64,000 nt of DNA from Massilia sp. UBA2604. Lineage in GTDB: Bacteria > Pseudomonadota > Gammaproteobacteria > Burkholderiales > Burkholderiaceae_D. The notes below the pieces were generated by a model, which saw only the letters and a list, made by a program, of their open reading frames with translations, had not been told where the DNA came from and ran no database searches. Shown piece after piece: positions 1-9,141 of the stretch. The stretch is taken from NCBI GenBank assembly GCA_002339265.1, contig DDKG01000075.1, positions 1 to 64,000 of the forward strand, written 5' to 3'. Position numbers and translations under genes: made by a program. Every line of letters starts with the position of its first letter. The stretch's first letter is position 1.

Positions 1-845
1 GCCTCGAACGCCGGTTCCTCGGCGGCCTGCGCCTCGGCTTCCGGCTCGTCGTGGTGGTCGGCGCCGCGCTTGCTGCCCAGCAGGCGCAGCACGGCGTCGG
101 CGGTGCGGTCGCGCAGCGGGATGTGCGCCTCTTGCTTGATGAAGTTGCGGCGCGCCAGCTGGTTGAAGAACTCGATCACGACCGAGAAGCCGATCGCGGC
201 GTACAGGTAGCCCTTCGGGATGTGGAAGCCCAGGCCTTCGGCGATCAGGGAGAGGCCGATCATCAACAGGAAGGACAGGCACAGCACGACGACGGTCGGA
301 TGGGCGTTGACGAAGCGCGTCAGCGGCTTCGATGCGAACAGCATGACGCCCATCGAGATGATCACGGCGGCCATCATGACGCCGAGCTGTTCGACCATGC
401 CGACCGCGGTGATCACGGCGTCGAGCGAGAACACGGCGTCGAGCACGATGATCTGCGCCACCACGGCGGCGAAGCTCGCGTATTCGCGCTTGCCGCTCTG
501 GACATGCGATTTGCCTTCGACGCGCTCGTGCAGTTCGATGGTTGCCTTGGCGAGCAGGAAGATGCCGCCGATCAGCAGGATCAGGTCGCGCCCCGAGAAC
601 GACAGGGTGCCGACGGAGAACAAGGGTGCGGTGAGCGTGACCAGCCACGAGATCATCGTGAGGAGGCCAAGGCGCATGATCATGGCGAGGGACAGGCCGA
701 GGAGTCGTGCCTTGTCGCGCTGGTGCGGGGGAAGTTTGTCCGCCAGGATGGCGATGAAGATCAGGTTGTCGATGCCCAGGACGATCTCGAGCACGACGAG
801 GGTGAGCAAGCCGACCCATATATTCGGGTCAAGTAGCCATTCCAT
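1..845 (-). CDS. TerC family integral membrane protein, C-terminus cut by window edge
   Basis: The reading frame starts at an ATG (843-845) with [12 protein letters not shown] and runs off the left end, so only about 281 residues are visible. The segment [13 protein letters not shown] near residues 19-31 and a later [11 protein letters not shown] (about residues 136-146) are the paired acidic membrane motifs of the TerC family. Six or seven hydrophobic segments fill the first 240 residues. The tail becomes polar and acidic ([15 protein letters not shown]), like the linker before the CBS/CorC-type domains of the longer YoaE/YegH-type members; that part is not visible. The family is linked to metal ion homeostasis and metalation of exported proteins. 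The exact substrate is unknown. Confidence 0.85.
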   Translation of the reverse strand, partial: MEWLLDPNIWVGLLTLVVLEIVLGIDNLIFIAILADKLPPHQRDKARLLGLSLAMIMRLGLLTMISWLVTLTAPLFSVGTLSFSGRDLILLIGGIFLLAKATIELHERVEGKSHVQSGKREYASFAAVVAQIIVLDAVFSLDAVITAVGMVEQLGVMMAAVIISMGVMLFASKPLTRFVNAHPTVVVLCLSFLLMIGLSLIAEGLGFHIPKGYLYAAIGFSVVIEFFNQLARRNFIKQEAHIPLRDRTADAVLRLLGSKRGADHHDEPEAEAQAAEEPAFE

Positions 846-958
846 TGGAGAGTTTTGTAGTTAAGGAAGGGGCATTGTACGCGATCGTGCCGGCATCCGG
901 CCAGAACGGGCGGCGAAGCGGCATCGCCCGGCGCCGCCCCGCCCTGCCCGGCCCCGGC

Positions 959-2284
959 TTATTCCATTGGCGCACCGCGCAGCCACACCGCGTTGATCTT
1001 GCGGGTATTGCGGATGTCGTCCAGCGGATTGGCATCCAGCACCAGGATGTCGGCCTGCTTGCCGGCGGCAAGCGTGCCGCGCTCCTTGTCGATGCCCAGG
1101 ATGGCGGCATTGCCGGCGGTCGCGGCCTGCAGCGCCTGCATCGGCGAGAGGCCGGCCTGTGTCAACAGTTCAAGCTCGCGGTGCTCGGCGAAGCCCTGGA
1201 TGCGGGGGATCGTGGCGCCCGAATCGGTGCCCATGCCGACCTTGATGCCGGCCTTGTGCAGCGCCAGCACATTCGCCTTCGCATTGGCCAGGTCCTTCTT
1301 GCTGATCTCCTTGACCTTGTACGCCGGGCTGGCCAGCCACTCGCCCACGCCCGGGTCGAGCGCATCCTTGAAGAACGGCGCCTGCATCCAGTCCGGCTTG
1401 TCGGCATACACGAAGAAGGCTTCGTCGAGCTGCAGGGTTGGAATGTAGGCGATGTTCTTCTCCTTCATCAGGGCGATCAGTTCGGCGTCGACCGGCTTGT
1501 CGCGCACGCTGTGGCCGAACAGGTCGACGCCGTCGCGCGCCAGGCGCTTGGCGTCTTCGAGGTAGTAGACGTGGGCCACGACCTTCAGGCCGCGCTTGTG
1601 CGCCTGCTGGATGACTTCGCGGTACAGGGCCGGATCCATCTTTTTCGTCTTGCTGTCGCCGAAGTCGTCGACCCAGATCTTGACCAGGTCGGGCTTTTGC
1701 GCCGCCAGCTTCTCGAAGTCCTCGCGCACCGCCTCGATCGTGGTCGGGCGATACACCTGGTCCATGCCCATGGCGATCGGCGGCGCGCCGTGCGGCACGC
1801 CGAAACCGTGGCCGGCGGTGACGATGGCGGGCAGCGCCATCTTGCCGGCGCGCTGGTCGGCGCGCATTTTATAGATGAAGTCGTGGTCGGTGCCGAACAC
1901 CGCCACCGTGCCGACGCCATAGCGCATGTATTTCTGCAGCTGGCGCGTGACGTTGGCCTCGTTGATCTCGGCCGCGCCCGACCTGGTGCCGTTGGTGATG
2001 CCCAGGTGGGCGTGGCCGGCGATCAGGGCCGGCATCACGGTCTTGCCGCGCAGGTCGACGACCTTGGCGCCGGCGGGCACCACGGCGCCCTGCTTCTGCA
2101 CCGCCTCGATGCGGCCGTCGCGGATCACGATGCTGCCGTTCTCGATCGGCGCGCCGCCCTGGCCGTCGATGATGCGGGCGCCTTGCAGGACGGTGGCCTG
2201 CCCGGCCGGCTGCGCCATGGCGCTGGCGCCCACGAGTAAGGACAGGGCGCTGGCCAGCGCGGTCAGCAAGGTCGGGAGTCGCAT
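959..2284 (-). CDS. Exported metal-dependent amidohydrolase
   Basis: The 441-residue protein begins with a Sec signal peptide (MRLPTLLTALASALSLL, cleavage likely after SAMAQ). The amidohydrolase signature follows: HAHL near residue 91 for the binuclear metal site, a central VKIWVDD with the possible bridging lysine, VAHVYY and FGHS histidines, and GTDSG with the catalytic aspartate near residue 353. The end reads GKQADILVLDANPLDDI, the usual closing strand of the composite beta domain. This matches secreted imidazolonepropionase/prolidase-like amidohydrolases that hydrolyse amide or peptide-like bonds in the periplasm. The substrate cannot be read from sequence. It stands alone on the minus strand. 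Confidence 0.85.
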   Translation of the reverse strand: MRLPTLLTALASALSLLVGASAMAQPAGQATVLQGARIIDGQGGAPIENGSIVIRDGRIEAVQKQGAVVPAGAKVVDLRGKTVMPALIAGHAHLGITNGTRSGAAEINEANVTRQLQKYMRYGVGTVAVFGTDHDFIYKMRADQRAGKMALPAIVTAGHGFGVPHGAPPIAMGMDQVYRPTTIEAVREDFEKLAAQKPDLVKIWVDDFGDSKTKKMDPALYREVIQQAHKRGLKVVAHVYYLEDAKRLARDGVDLFGHSVRDKPVDAELIALMKEKNIAYIPTLQLDEAFFVYADKPDWMQAPFFKDALDPGVGEWLASPAYKVKEISKKDLANAKANVLALHKAGIKVGMGTDSGATIPRIQGFAEHRELELLTQAGLSPMQALQAATAGNAAILGIDKERGTLAAGKQADILVLDANPLDDIRNTRKINAVWLRGAPME

Positions 2285-2353
2285 CGTGGGTCCTTTCGAA
2301 AAATTGGCAAACCCGGCAATGTTAGTCCATCGACATGAAGCGCAGCGTACGCC

Positions 2354-3607
2354 TCAGATCACGCCCTCGCGCCTGAGCCGATCGAGTTCCTCCCGGCCGT
2401 AGCCGAGCAGGCCGCCATAGACGTCGCCATTGCTGGCGCCGAGCGTGACGGCGGGCTTGTCGAAGCCGGTGAAGGCGTCCGACATATGGATCGGCATGCC
2501 GCCGGCCACGACCTCTTCCACCGCTCCGTACCGCGGATGTTCCAGATGAACGGTATCGCCGCGGCGCAGCAGGTCCTGATGGCGCAGGGCCTCGACCGGA
2601 TCGCGTACCGGACCATTGGGCACGCCGCAGTCGGCCAGCAGCGCGGCCACCGCCGCGGTGTCCAGGCTGCGGGTCCAGGCGCCGACCATCTCGTGCAGGG
2701 CAGCGTGGTTGCGCACCCGCGCCGCCAGGCTGCCGAAGCGCGTGTCCTGTATCAGTTCGGGACAGCCCATGGCGCGAAACACGCCGGCCGCGAAGACATC
2801 CTTGGGCGCGCTGATCGCGATATGGCCGTCGGCGGTCGGAAAGACCCCGGACGGCGCCATGCGCGGCAAGACCTCGCCGGTGCGGGTCGCGCGCCCCAGC
2901 TTGTGCGCCATGCCGAACGGCTCGGCCGCCACCAGCGCGCCCAAGGTTCCCAGCAGCGAGACGTCGACGTGCTGGCCCTGTCCCGTCGCCCGCGCCTGCA
3001 GCACGGCGGCCAGTGTGCCGATGGTGGCGAACAGCGGCGCGGCCTGGTCGCCGATGGGAATGCCGACCCGCACCGGCGCTTCGCCCTCGGCGCCGCTGGT
3101 CATCATCAGGCCGCTCATCGCCTGGATCACGATGTCCACCGCCTTGCCCAAGCGGGGATCGGCGTCGGCGCCGAAGCCGCTGATCGAGGTGTAGACGAGG
3201 GCCGAATTGACGGCGCGGCAGCTGGCATGGTCGATGCCGAGGCGTTCGGTCACGCCCTGGCTGTAATTCTCGACCACCACGTCGGCGCGGCGCACCAGGT
3301 CGAGGAAGATGGCGCGCGCCTCGGGGTGCTTCAGGTTGAGGGTGATCGCTTCCTTGTTGCGGCCGCGGTCGAGGATCGCCAGCGACAGGTCGTCGTCATG
3401 TTCCGGCGCGGCCTTGACGCCGTCGCGGCCCAGGAACAGCGAGTTGCTGCGCGACGGATCGGGGTTGTCCGGGTTCTCGATCTTGATGACCCGTGCTCCC
3501 AGCCCCGCGAGGAGCAGGGTCGCATACGGCCCGGCCAGCATGGTGGTGAGATCGAGTACGGTCACCCCCGCGAGCGGGCCTGGCGGCTGGTCCTGGTGGT
3601 CGTTCAT
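2354..3607 (-). CDS. CaiB/BaiF family (class III) CoA-transferase
   Basis: The frame is open further upstream, but the ATG at 3607 (MNDHQDQPPGPLAGVTVLDL) is chosen because a GAAAGG ribosome site precedes it and family homology begins there, giving 417 residues. The N-terminal LAGVTVLDLTTMLAGPYATLLLAGLGARVIKIE block and a later GKAVDIVIQAMSG segment, which carries the nucleophilic aspartate, are diagnostic of class III CoA-transferases. These enzymes move CoA between carboxylic acids through an aspartyl-CoA thioester. The acid partners are not predictable here. The neighbouring NmrA-like gene lies 67 bases upstream on the same strand, so co-transcription is possible. Confidence 0.88.
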   Translation of the reverse strand: MNDHQDQPPGPLAGVTVLDLTTMLAGPYATLLLAGLGARVIKIENPDNPDPSRSNSLFLGRDGVKAAPEHDDDLSLAILDRGRNKEAITLNLKHPEARAIFLDLVRRADVVVENYSQGVTERLGIDHASCRAVNSALVYTSISGFGADADPRLGKAVDIVIQAMSGLMMTSGAEGEAPVRVGIPIGDQAAPLFATIGTLAAVLQARATGQGQHVDVSLLGTLGALVAAEPFGMAHKLGRATRTGEVLPRMAPSGVFPTADGHIAISAPKDVFAAGVFRAMGCPELIQDTRFGSLAARVRNHAALHEMVGAWTRSLDTAAVAALLADCGVPNGPVRDPVEALRHQDLLRRGDTVHLEHPRYGAVEEVVAGGMPIHMSDAFTGFDKPAVTLGASNGDVYGGLLGYGREELDRLRREGVI

Positions 3608-3674
3608 GGCGGGCCTTTCGCGAACGGTGGCAGCCGCCAGTCTACCCCATTCCGAACCGGCGCCGACCAGCGGC

Positions 3675-4562
3675 CTAGCGGCCCGCAGCGGCGCCGGATG
3701 GCGTTGCAATGGACGCGACATAATCGCGGTAGTTGCGCAGCGGGCGCCCCAGCATCGCGGTCAGGCGCTCGACGTCGCCCGCCTCCGGCACCATGCCGTC
3801 GCTGATGAAACGATCGGCCATCAGGCGCATGTCATACGCCATCCAGCCCGGCATGAAGTTGCGCAGGTTCTGCTCGAAGTTGGCGGTGTCGTCGCCGCCA
3901 TAGGCGATCGGGCGCCCCAGCACATCTGACCAGATGGCGGCGGCGTCGATCCCGGTCAGGGTATCGGGGCCGACCAGGTTGATGCGCTCCAGCGCCAGCG
4001 GCCGGGTCGCATTTGCGCGGTGGATCAACTCGATGGCGGCGATTTCGCCGATATCGCGCGGATCGACCATCGCCAGTCCCCTGGTGCCAATCGGCATCGG
4101 ATACACGCCGTAGGCCTGCACCGCATCCTTGACCGTCAACTCATTGTTCATGAAGTAGGCGGGCCGCAGGATGGTGGCTGAGAATCCCATCTGCTCGATC
4201 ATGCGTTCGACGCCGAACTTGCCGGCGAAGTGCGGCACGTTGACATAGCGGTCGCTGTGGATCACCGAGAGGTAGACCACGCGCTCGACGCCCGCTTCCC
4301 TGGCGACGTTCAGGGCGATCAGCGCCTGGGTGAACTCGTCCGGGGCGACGGCATTGAGCAGGAAGAACGCGGACACGCCGGCAAAGGCGCCGCGCAGCGC
4401 GTCCGGATCCATCAGGTCGCCCTTCACGACCTGGACGGCGGCCGGGAAATCGGCCTTGGCCGGATCGCGTACGAGGGCGCGCACGCTGGCGCCGCGCTGG
4501 ACGAGCTGGTTGACGACTTGCTGGCCGATGACGCCGGTGGCGCCGGTAACGAGAATGGTCAT
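3675..4562 (-). CDS. NmrA-like NAD(P)-binding oxidoreductase
   Basis: The 295-residue protein opens with the Rossmann dinucleotide motif TGATGVIGQQV (residues 7-17) and follows the atypical SDR layout: GDLMDPDAL, a strand ending FFLLNAVAP, and ILRPAYFMNN. No YxxxK catalytic pair is evident, as in the NmrA/HSCARG and QOR2-like groups, which act as redox sensors or quinone reductases. It is transcribed divergently from the LysR-type gene starting at 4660. That pairing suggests it is the regulator's target. Confidence 0.85.
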   Translation of the reverse strand: MTILVTGATGVIGQQVVNQLVQRGASVRALVRDPAKADFPAAVQVVKGDLMDPDALRGAFAGVSAFFLLNAVAPDEFTQALIALNVAREAGVERVVYLSVIHSDRYVNVPHFAGKFGVERMIEQMGFSATILRPAYFMNNELTVKDAVQAYGVYPMPIGTRGLAMVDPRDIGEIAAIELIHRANATRPLALERINLVGPDTLTGIDAAAIWSDVLGRPIAYGGDDTANFEQNLRNFMPGWMAYDMRLMADRFISDGMVPEAGDVERLTAMLGRPLRNYRDYVASIATPSGAAAGR

Positions 4563-4631
4563 GATGTCACTCCTGGTGGTGGTGTTGAAAAGGTGAATCC
4601 ATCATATTCATTCCACTTCCGGTCCGATAGC

Positions 4632-4651
4632 CGGTATAGTTGGACATACCG
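4632..4651. promoter_or_regulatory. Candidate LysR-type operator dyad
   Basis: A perfect 6-8-6 inverted repeat, CGGTAT(N8)ATACCG, lies just ahead of the LysR gene start and 70 to 90 bases ahead of the divergent NmrA-like gene. Dyads of this spacing in a divergent LysR/target gap are typical LysR-type binding sites. Function is inferred from position only. Confidence 0.5.
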
Positions 4652-4659
4652 TCTCACAG

Positions 4660-5610
4660 GTGGAACATATGGATTTGCTGGCCCTGGTCGATTTCAATCT
4701 GGTGGCGCGCCACGGCGGCGTCGGCCGTGCGGCGCGCGCCTCCGGGCGTCCCAAGGCGACGCTGTCGCGCCACGTGGTCGATCTGGAGAACAGCCTGGGC
4801 CTGCGCCTGTTCGAGCGCGGCGCGCGTGCGCTCAGGCTGACAGAGGAAGGCAAGGCGCTGTACGAGCGCACCAGCGTGCTGCTGCACGAGATCGACGAGA
4901 CTGCCGGGGCGATCGCCCAGGGCGGCGCCCGCCCCAGGGGCCGGTTGCGCATCAGCGCCCCGCTGCTGTTCTCGCAGGCGGCGATGGGCAAGCTGGCCGC
5001 GGGCTTCGCGCTCAGGCATCCCGAAGTCAGGCTGGAGGTGACTACCGAAGACCGGCCGGTCGACATGGTCGAGGAAGGCGTCGACCTGGTCATCCGCGTC
5101 AATCCGGCGCCGGATGCGAGCCTGGTCGGCCGCATTTTCTTGCGCGACCGGCTGGTGGTCGTGGCCGCGCCCGGCCTCGCGCGGCCCGCCGCAGGCGATG
5201 CCGTCCGGGGCGTCGTGCGCGGCGCGCTGGGCGAGCGGCGGGCGTGGAATGTGGTGACCCCGGCCGGCGCCGCGACGCTCGCGGTCGAGCCGGCGCTGTC
5301 GCTGGGATCGCTGTTCATGGTGCGCGACGCGGTGCGGCTCGGCGCCGGCGCGGCGCAACTGCCCTTGTCGCTGGTGAGCCGCGACCTGGCGGCCGGCTCG
5401 CTGGCCAGCTGGGGCGAGATCGACGGGCCGGAGATCGCGCTGTGGGCGCTGTACCCGTCGCGCCGCCTGCTGAGCAGCCGGGTATCGGCATTCCTGGCGT
5501 ACTTGAAAGAGGCGTTCCCGCACGGGACGCCGGAAGAACTGGCATCCTGGCTGGCTGACGGCCCTACGGCAGCGCCGCAGGCCGCGGACGACGACAATCA
5601 CGGAGATTAA
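4660..5610 (+). CDS. LysR family transcriptional regulator
   Basis: The 316-residue protein has the standard LysR plan. The N-terminal winged helix-turn-helix (about residues 8-65) contains ARASGRPKATLSRHVVDLEN and the conserved GLRLFERGARALRLTEEG. A PBP2-type effector domain starts near residue 90 (GRLRISAPLLFSQAAMGKL). A second ATG three codons in (4669) is an equally good start. It is divergent from the NmrA-like oxidoreductase, with a dyad in the gap, and lies 2 bases ahead of an MFS transporter gene on the same strand, so it may control both. Members most like it are the small AaeR/DmlR-type regulators. Confidence 0.9.
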   Translation: MEHMDLLALVDFNLVARHGGVGRAARASGRPKATLSRHVVDLENSLGLRLFERGARALRLTEEGKALYERTSVLLHEIDETAGAIAQGGARPRGRLRISAPLLFSQAAMGKLAAGFALRHPEVRLEVTTEDRPVDMVEEGVDLVIRVNPAPDASLVGRIFLRDRLVVVAAPGLARPAAGDAVRGVVRGALGERRAWNVVTPAGAATLAVEPALSLGSLFMVRDAVRLGAGAAQLPLSLVSRDLAAGSLASWGEIDGPEIALWALYPSRRLLSSRVSAFLAYLKEAFPHGTPEELASWLADGPTAAPQAADDDNHGD

Positions 5611-5612
5611 CC

Positions 5613-6953
5613 ATGCAGGACCCACGCCGCGTAGAAGGCATTAACGTCCAGGACTTCCTGAACGAACACCACTTCTCGCCCTATCAGTGGCTGATCTTCG
5701 GCCTGTGCTTCCTGATCGTGCTGCTGGACGGCTTCGACACCGCGGCGATCGGATTCATCGCGCCTTCGCTGGTGCAGGACTGGGGCGTGACGCGCCCCGC
5801 CCTGGCGCCGGTGTTGAGCGCCGCCCTGTTCGGCCTGGCCGCCGGCGCCATGGCGGCCGGCCCGCTGTCGGACCGGGTCGGCCGCAAGCAGGTGCTGGCG
5901 CTGTCGGTGCTGCTGTTCGGCGCCGCCTGCGCCTGGTCGTCGTTCGCGAGCGGCGTCACCGAGCTGGCGATCCTGCGCTTCGTCACCGGCCTGGGGCTGG
6001 GCGCGGCGATGCCGAACGCGGTGACCCTGATGAGCGAGTTCTGCCCCGACCGCAAGCGCGCCCTGCTCACCAATGCGATGTTCTGCGGCTTTCCGCTCGG
6101 CGCGGCCCTGGGCGGCTTCCTCGCGGCCTGGATGATCCCGCTGTGGGGCTGGCGCAGCGTGCTGCTGCTGGGCGGCCTGGCGCCGCTGCTGGCGGGACTG
6201 TTGATCATCCTGCTGTTGCCGGAATCGGTGCGCTTCCTGGTCGCGCGCGGCGCCAACCAGGAACGCATCCGCGCCATCCTGCGCCGCATTTCGCCGGCCG
6301 CCGACGCGGCGCAGGCCTTCGTGACGCGCGAGGCCACGCCCGCTGGCGATGGGGCCGGCGTCAGGATGATCCTGTCGCGGCCCTACGTGGTCGGCACCCT
6401 GATGCTGTGGCTGACCTATTTCATGGGACTGGTGATTTTCTACTCGCTGGTCAACTGGATGCCGCTGCTACTGCGCGACGCCGGCCTGTCGGGCCAGAAC
6501 GCGACCCTGGTGTCCGCCCTGTTCCCGCTGGGCGGCGTGGGCGCGGTGCTGGCCGGCTGGCTGATGGACCGCTACAACGCCAACGCCGTCATCGCGGCCT
6601 GCTTCGCGCTGACGGCGGCCACCATCTTCGCCATCGGCCAGAGCGCCCACGACCTCGGGCTGCTGATGGCGGTGGTGCTCGCGGCCGGGCTGGCGATGAA
6701 CACCGCGCAGGCATCGCTGCCGGCGCTGGCCGCGGCCTTCTATCCGACCCGGGGCCGCGCCACTGGCGTGGCCTGGATGATGGGCATCGGACGGCTGGGT
6801 GGGATCGCCGGCTCCTTCCTGGTGGCGGAGCTGGCGCGGCTGCGCTTCGGGATCGAGGGGATCTTCGCTGTCGTGGCGCTGGCCGGGGTGGCGGCCACGC
6901 TGGCGCTGCTGGTCAAGCTGGCAGCGGAACGCGCGGGTAGAACCCGGGGTTGA
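5613..6953 (+). CDS. MFS transporter, aromatic acid:H+ symporter type
   Basis: The 446-residue protein has twelve predicted membrane segments. The first helix carries LLDGFDTAAIGFIAPSL, the DGFD motif typical of the aromatic acid:H+ symporter family (PcaK/BenK/MhpT-like). The loop 2-3 motif GPLSDRVGRKQVL is the MFS signature A. The start overlaps the end of the LysR gene closely (2-base gap), which suggests one transcript. It probably imports a benzoate- or hydroxybenzoate-like acid; the substrate is inferred from family. It converges with the desaturase-like gene, with 3 bases between stops. Confidence 0.87.
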   Translation: MQDPRRVEGINVQDFLNEHHFSPYQWLIFGLCFLIVLLDGFDTAAIGFIAPSLVQDWGVTRPALAPVLSAALFGLAAGAMAAGPLSDRVGRKQVLALSVLLFGAACAWSSFASGVTELAILRFVTGLGLGAAMPNAVTLMSEFCPDRKRALLTNAMFCGFPLGAALGGFLAAWMIPLWGWRSVLLLGGLAPLLAGLLIILLLPESVRFLVARGANQERIRAILRRISPAADAAQAFVTREATPAGDGAGVRMILSRPYVVGTLMLWLTYFMGLVIFYSLVNWMPLLLRDAGLSGQNATLVSALFPLGGVGAVLAGWLMDRYNANAVIAACFALTAATIFAIGQSAHDLGLLMAVVLAAGLAMNTAQASLPALAAAFYPTRGRATGVAWMMGIGRLGGIAGSFLVAELARLRFGIEGIFAVVALAGVAATLALLVKLAAERAGRTRG

Positions 6954-6956
6954 ATT

Positions 6957-7778
6957 TCATTCTGCGACCGGCGCGGCCTTGCGCGCCGGGAGCATCGGCT
7001 CGAGCAGCTGGCCGGTCAGCGTGGGCGGGCACGGCGTATCGGTCCCGACCTCGGCCGGCCAGTGCCGCGGCAGGTAGTGGCTGCCGAACAGGCGATCCAG
7101 GAACGGCAGGGTGGACGCGTAATTGCGGTTGATGTGGTCGTGGCGGCTGTGGTGCCAGTGGTGGAAGGCCGGCGTCGTCACCAGCCACTCGAGGGGGCCG
7201 AAGCGCCAGCGCAGGTTGGCGTGGATGAAGAAGCCCCACACGATGCCGAGCGCGATCACGAGCGCCGGCGTGCCGCTGCCGGCCATGCCGGGGCTGGCCA
7301 GGCCGATGACGTACAGGGGCACCAGGCCGAACAGCCGGGTGATCACCATGTCGACCGGATGACTGCGGGTATTGGCCAAAAAGTGCATGCGCTCGGTGGA
7401 GTGGTGCAGCGCATGGAAGCGCCACAGCCACGGCAGCTCGTGGCTGAGCCGGTGGCCCCAATAAAAACCCGTTTCGGCGATCACAAAGGCCAGGCCGATG
7501 CGCAGCGCCTGCGGCAGTTCGGCGACGGCCGACTTGAGCGCGGCCGGCACCAGGTAATGGGCGATGGAAGCCAGCAGCGCCATCGGCACGGCGAGCACCA
7601 CGACCGGCACCAGGCTGCTGATGAAGTAATAGGCCAGATTGTGGCGCAGCTCGGGGTTCGGCTGCGCGTGGCGCACGCCGAACCAGCGTTCGAGCGGGAC
7701 GAACAGCGCCGTTAGCAGCACGAGCCAGATGCACAGGCGCAGCGCGGTCGTGGCGAATTCGGCGAGGTCGATGTTCAT
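6957..7778 (-). CDS. Fatty acid hydroxylase / sterol desaturase family protein
   Basis: The 273-residue integral membrane protein carries the three histidine clusters that bind the di-iron centre: HRLSH (about 119-123), HALHHSTERMH (about 132-142) and HHWHHSRHDHINRNY (about 196-210). Four hydrophobic segments surround them. The superfamily uses oxygen to hydroxylate or desaturate lipids at the membrane. Bacterial members of this size include carotenoid-, ornithine-lipid- and sterol-type hydroxylases, and the substrate is open. Confidence 0.87.
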   Translation of the reverse strand: MNIDLAEFATTALRLCIWLVLLTALFVPLERWFGVRHAQPNPELRHNLAYYFISSLVPVVVLAVPMALLASIAHYLVPAALKSAVAELPQALRIGLAFVIAETGFYWGHRLSHELPWLWRFHALHHSTERMHFLANTRSHPVDMVITRLFGLVPLYVIGLASPGMAGSGTPALVIALGIVWGFFIHANLRWRFGPLEWLVTTPAFHHWHHSRHDHINRNYASTLPFLDRLFGSHYLPRHWPAEVGTDTPCPPTLTGQLLEPMLPARKAAPVAE

Positions 7779-7884
7779 GGCGGATGCGGCGATGGTGGAA
7801 GCGGTGTCGCGATGTGGACGCCGCCACCGGGCAAGGCCGGCGGCGGATGGCTGCGGGCAGCCCCGCGGCCGTTGAACAGGCGTA

Positions 7885-8652
7885 TCAGGCCTGGCTGTTG
7901 CGGCGGCGTCGGGCGGTGAAGCCCATCAGGCCAAGGCCGCCCAGCAACATGCCCAGGGTTGCCGGTTCCGGCACTTCGGCGTTCAGGGCGACGTTATCGA
8001 GCAGCATGAACGGCGGCGCGCCGGCGCCGCTGCCGTGGACCAGGAAGCTCAGCCAATCAGTGGCGCTGGTCGCGGTGAAGGTCATCGTGGCCGTCTTCCA
8101 TCCGCTGAAGCCGCTGTCCACGATGCTCAGGAGTTCGGATTGCTGCTTGACGCCGCCGAAATCGACTTCCCAGTAATTGTTATTGTTGGCGCCGGTCTCG
8201 ATGACCTGCTGGGCCAGCGCGAAATCGAAGGTCAGCGTGTACTTGTCGCCGACCGTCAGGCCATTGACCTGTTGCTTGAGCGGGCCTGGAAAATACATCC
8301 AGTCCGATGCGAAGAAATTGCCGCCAGTTGGAGACGCGGAGTAGCCATTGCTCAATCCCTCGCGCCCGTTAACCCTCGGGTATTTGTCCTTCAGCCAGAT
8401 CGCCGACTTGTCGGTATTGGCGATATCGCCGTTCAGGACGAAGTTGTAGCGGCCGTCCCTGCCATAGCCACTTTCCCAGTGCGTCAGGGTAGTACGGTCG
8501 CTACGCGTGGTGGAGGTGCCACCGGCGAGCTGCTTGTTGCCACCATTGGTGGTTTCTTCAAAATTGCCGTTCTTGATGAAGTTTGCGTGAGCGGCATTGG
8601 TGCTCAGCGCCGAAGCGGCCAACAAGGTCAGCAGGAATGGTTTGATACGCAT
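7885..8652 (-). CDS. PEP-CTERM sorted extracellular protein
   Basis: The 255-residue protein has an N-terminal signal peptide (MRIKPFLLTLLAASALSTNAAHA). It ends with VPEPATLGMLLGGLGLMGF followed by a basic ARRRR tail. This is the PEP-CTERM sorting signal: the VPEP box, a hydrophobic span and an arginine cluster, recognised by exosortase EpsH. The middle section (NFIKNGNFEETTNGG at the start, then jelly-roll-like beta-rich sequence) resembles the secreted choice-of-anchor/DUF642-like proteins. It is likely displayed in or released into the exopolysaccharide matrix. No exosortase gene lies in this window. Confidence 0.9.
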   Translation of the reverse strand: MRIKPFLLTLLAASALSTNAAHANFIKNGNFEETTNGGNKQLAGGTSTTRSDRTTLTHWESGYGRDGRYNFVLNGDIANTDKSAIWLKDKYPRVNGREGLSNGYSASPTGGNFFASDWMYFPGPLKQQVNGLTVGDKYTLTFDFALAQQVIETGANNNNYWEVDFGGVKQQSELLSIVDSGFSGWKTATMTFTATSATDWLSFLVHGSGAGAPPFMLLDNVALNAEVPEPATLGMLLGGLGLMGFTARRRRNSQA

Positions 8653-9141
8653 GGCGCGAACTCCAGAAAATGGTCAATGGCGATATACGAGCGCCGGCGT
8701 TTTCTGGGCCGGACGGTGGGTGAGCGGAATCCGGTCACGCCGATATGCTAGGTACGTGAATAATTGAGAACATTCAAAAACAATTGCACTGAAACATTTT
8801 ATCAGACACATGCTTATTCAAATTCAATATTCTCCGAATAACAATAATTCTCCACGGGAAATGTTTTCACAATTTCCATGAAGCATCACTCCATCGCTCG
8901 GTCGCGTTTTTCAGATAGCGCCTGCCGATCCAGGCCATACACGGAAGATTGGGCGCACGAACATACTCAAACGTCACATGTGCAGCCGGGGCGCGGCAGT
9001 GATGTCGAATCTGGGAGACGAATTGCACAGCTCGGGAGACGAATAGTTGAGCTGCGAAAAAACAACAGTCGCTCAGTACGCTGCTTCGACTGGCGACCAG
9101 GATTACAGTGTGGTTTCGTTCAATAAAGGACACCGACCAGC
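8653..9141. other. Intergenic stretch without a supported gene
   Basis: These 489 bases separate the divergent PEP-CTERM and DinB-like genes. The part near 8750-8880 is clearly AT-rich and presumably holds the promoters of one or both genes. An AAGGA ribosome site sits about 10 bases before the DinB-like start. Open frames on both strands here look like chance: odd composition and no domain. Confidence 0.5.

Noticed and set aside
845..2239. Long plus-strand open frame opposite the amidohydrolase gene
   Set aside because: It is the mirror frame of a well-recognised gene in high-GC DNA, is dominated by Arg, Ala, His and Asp, and has no domain. The same applies to long antisense frames at 2486-3805, 11551-13827, 13959-16235, 31662-33161, 33550-35676, 38940-40415 and 41058-42629.
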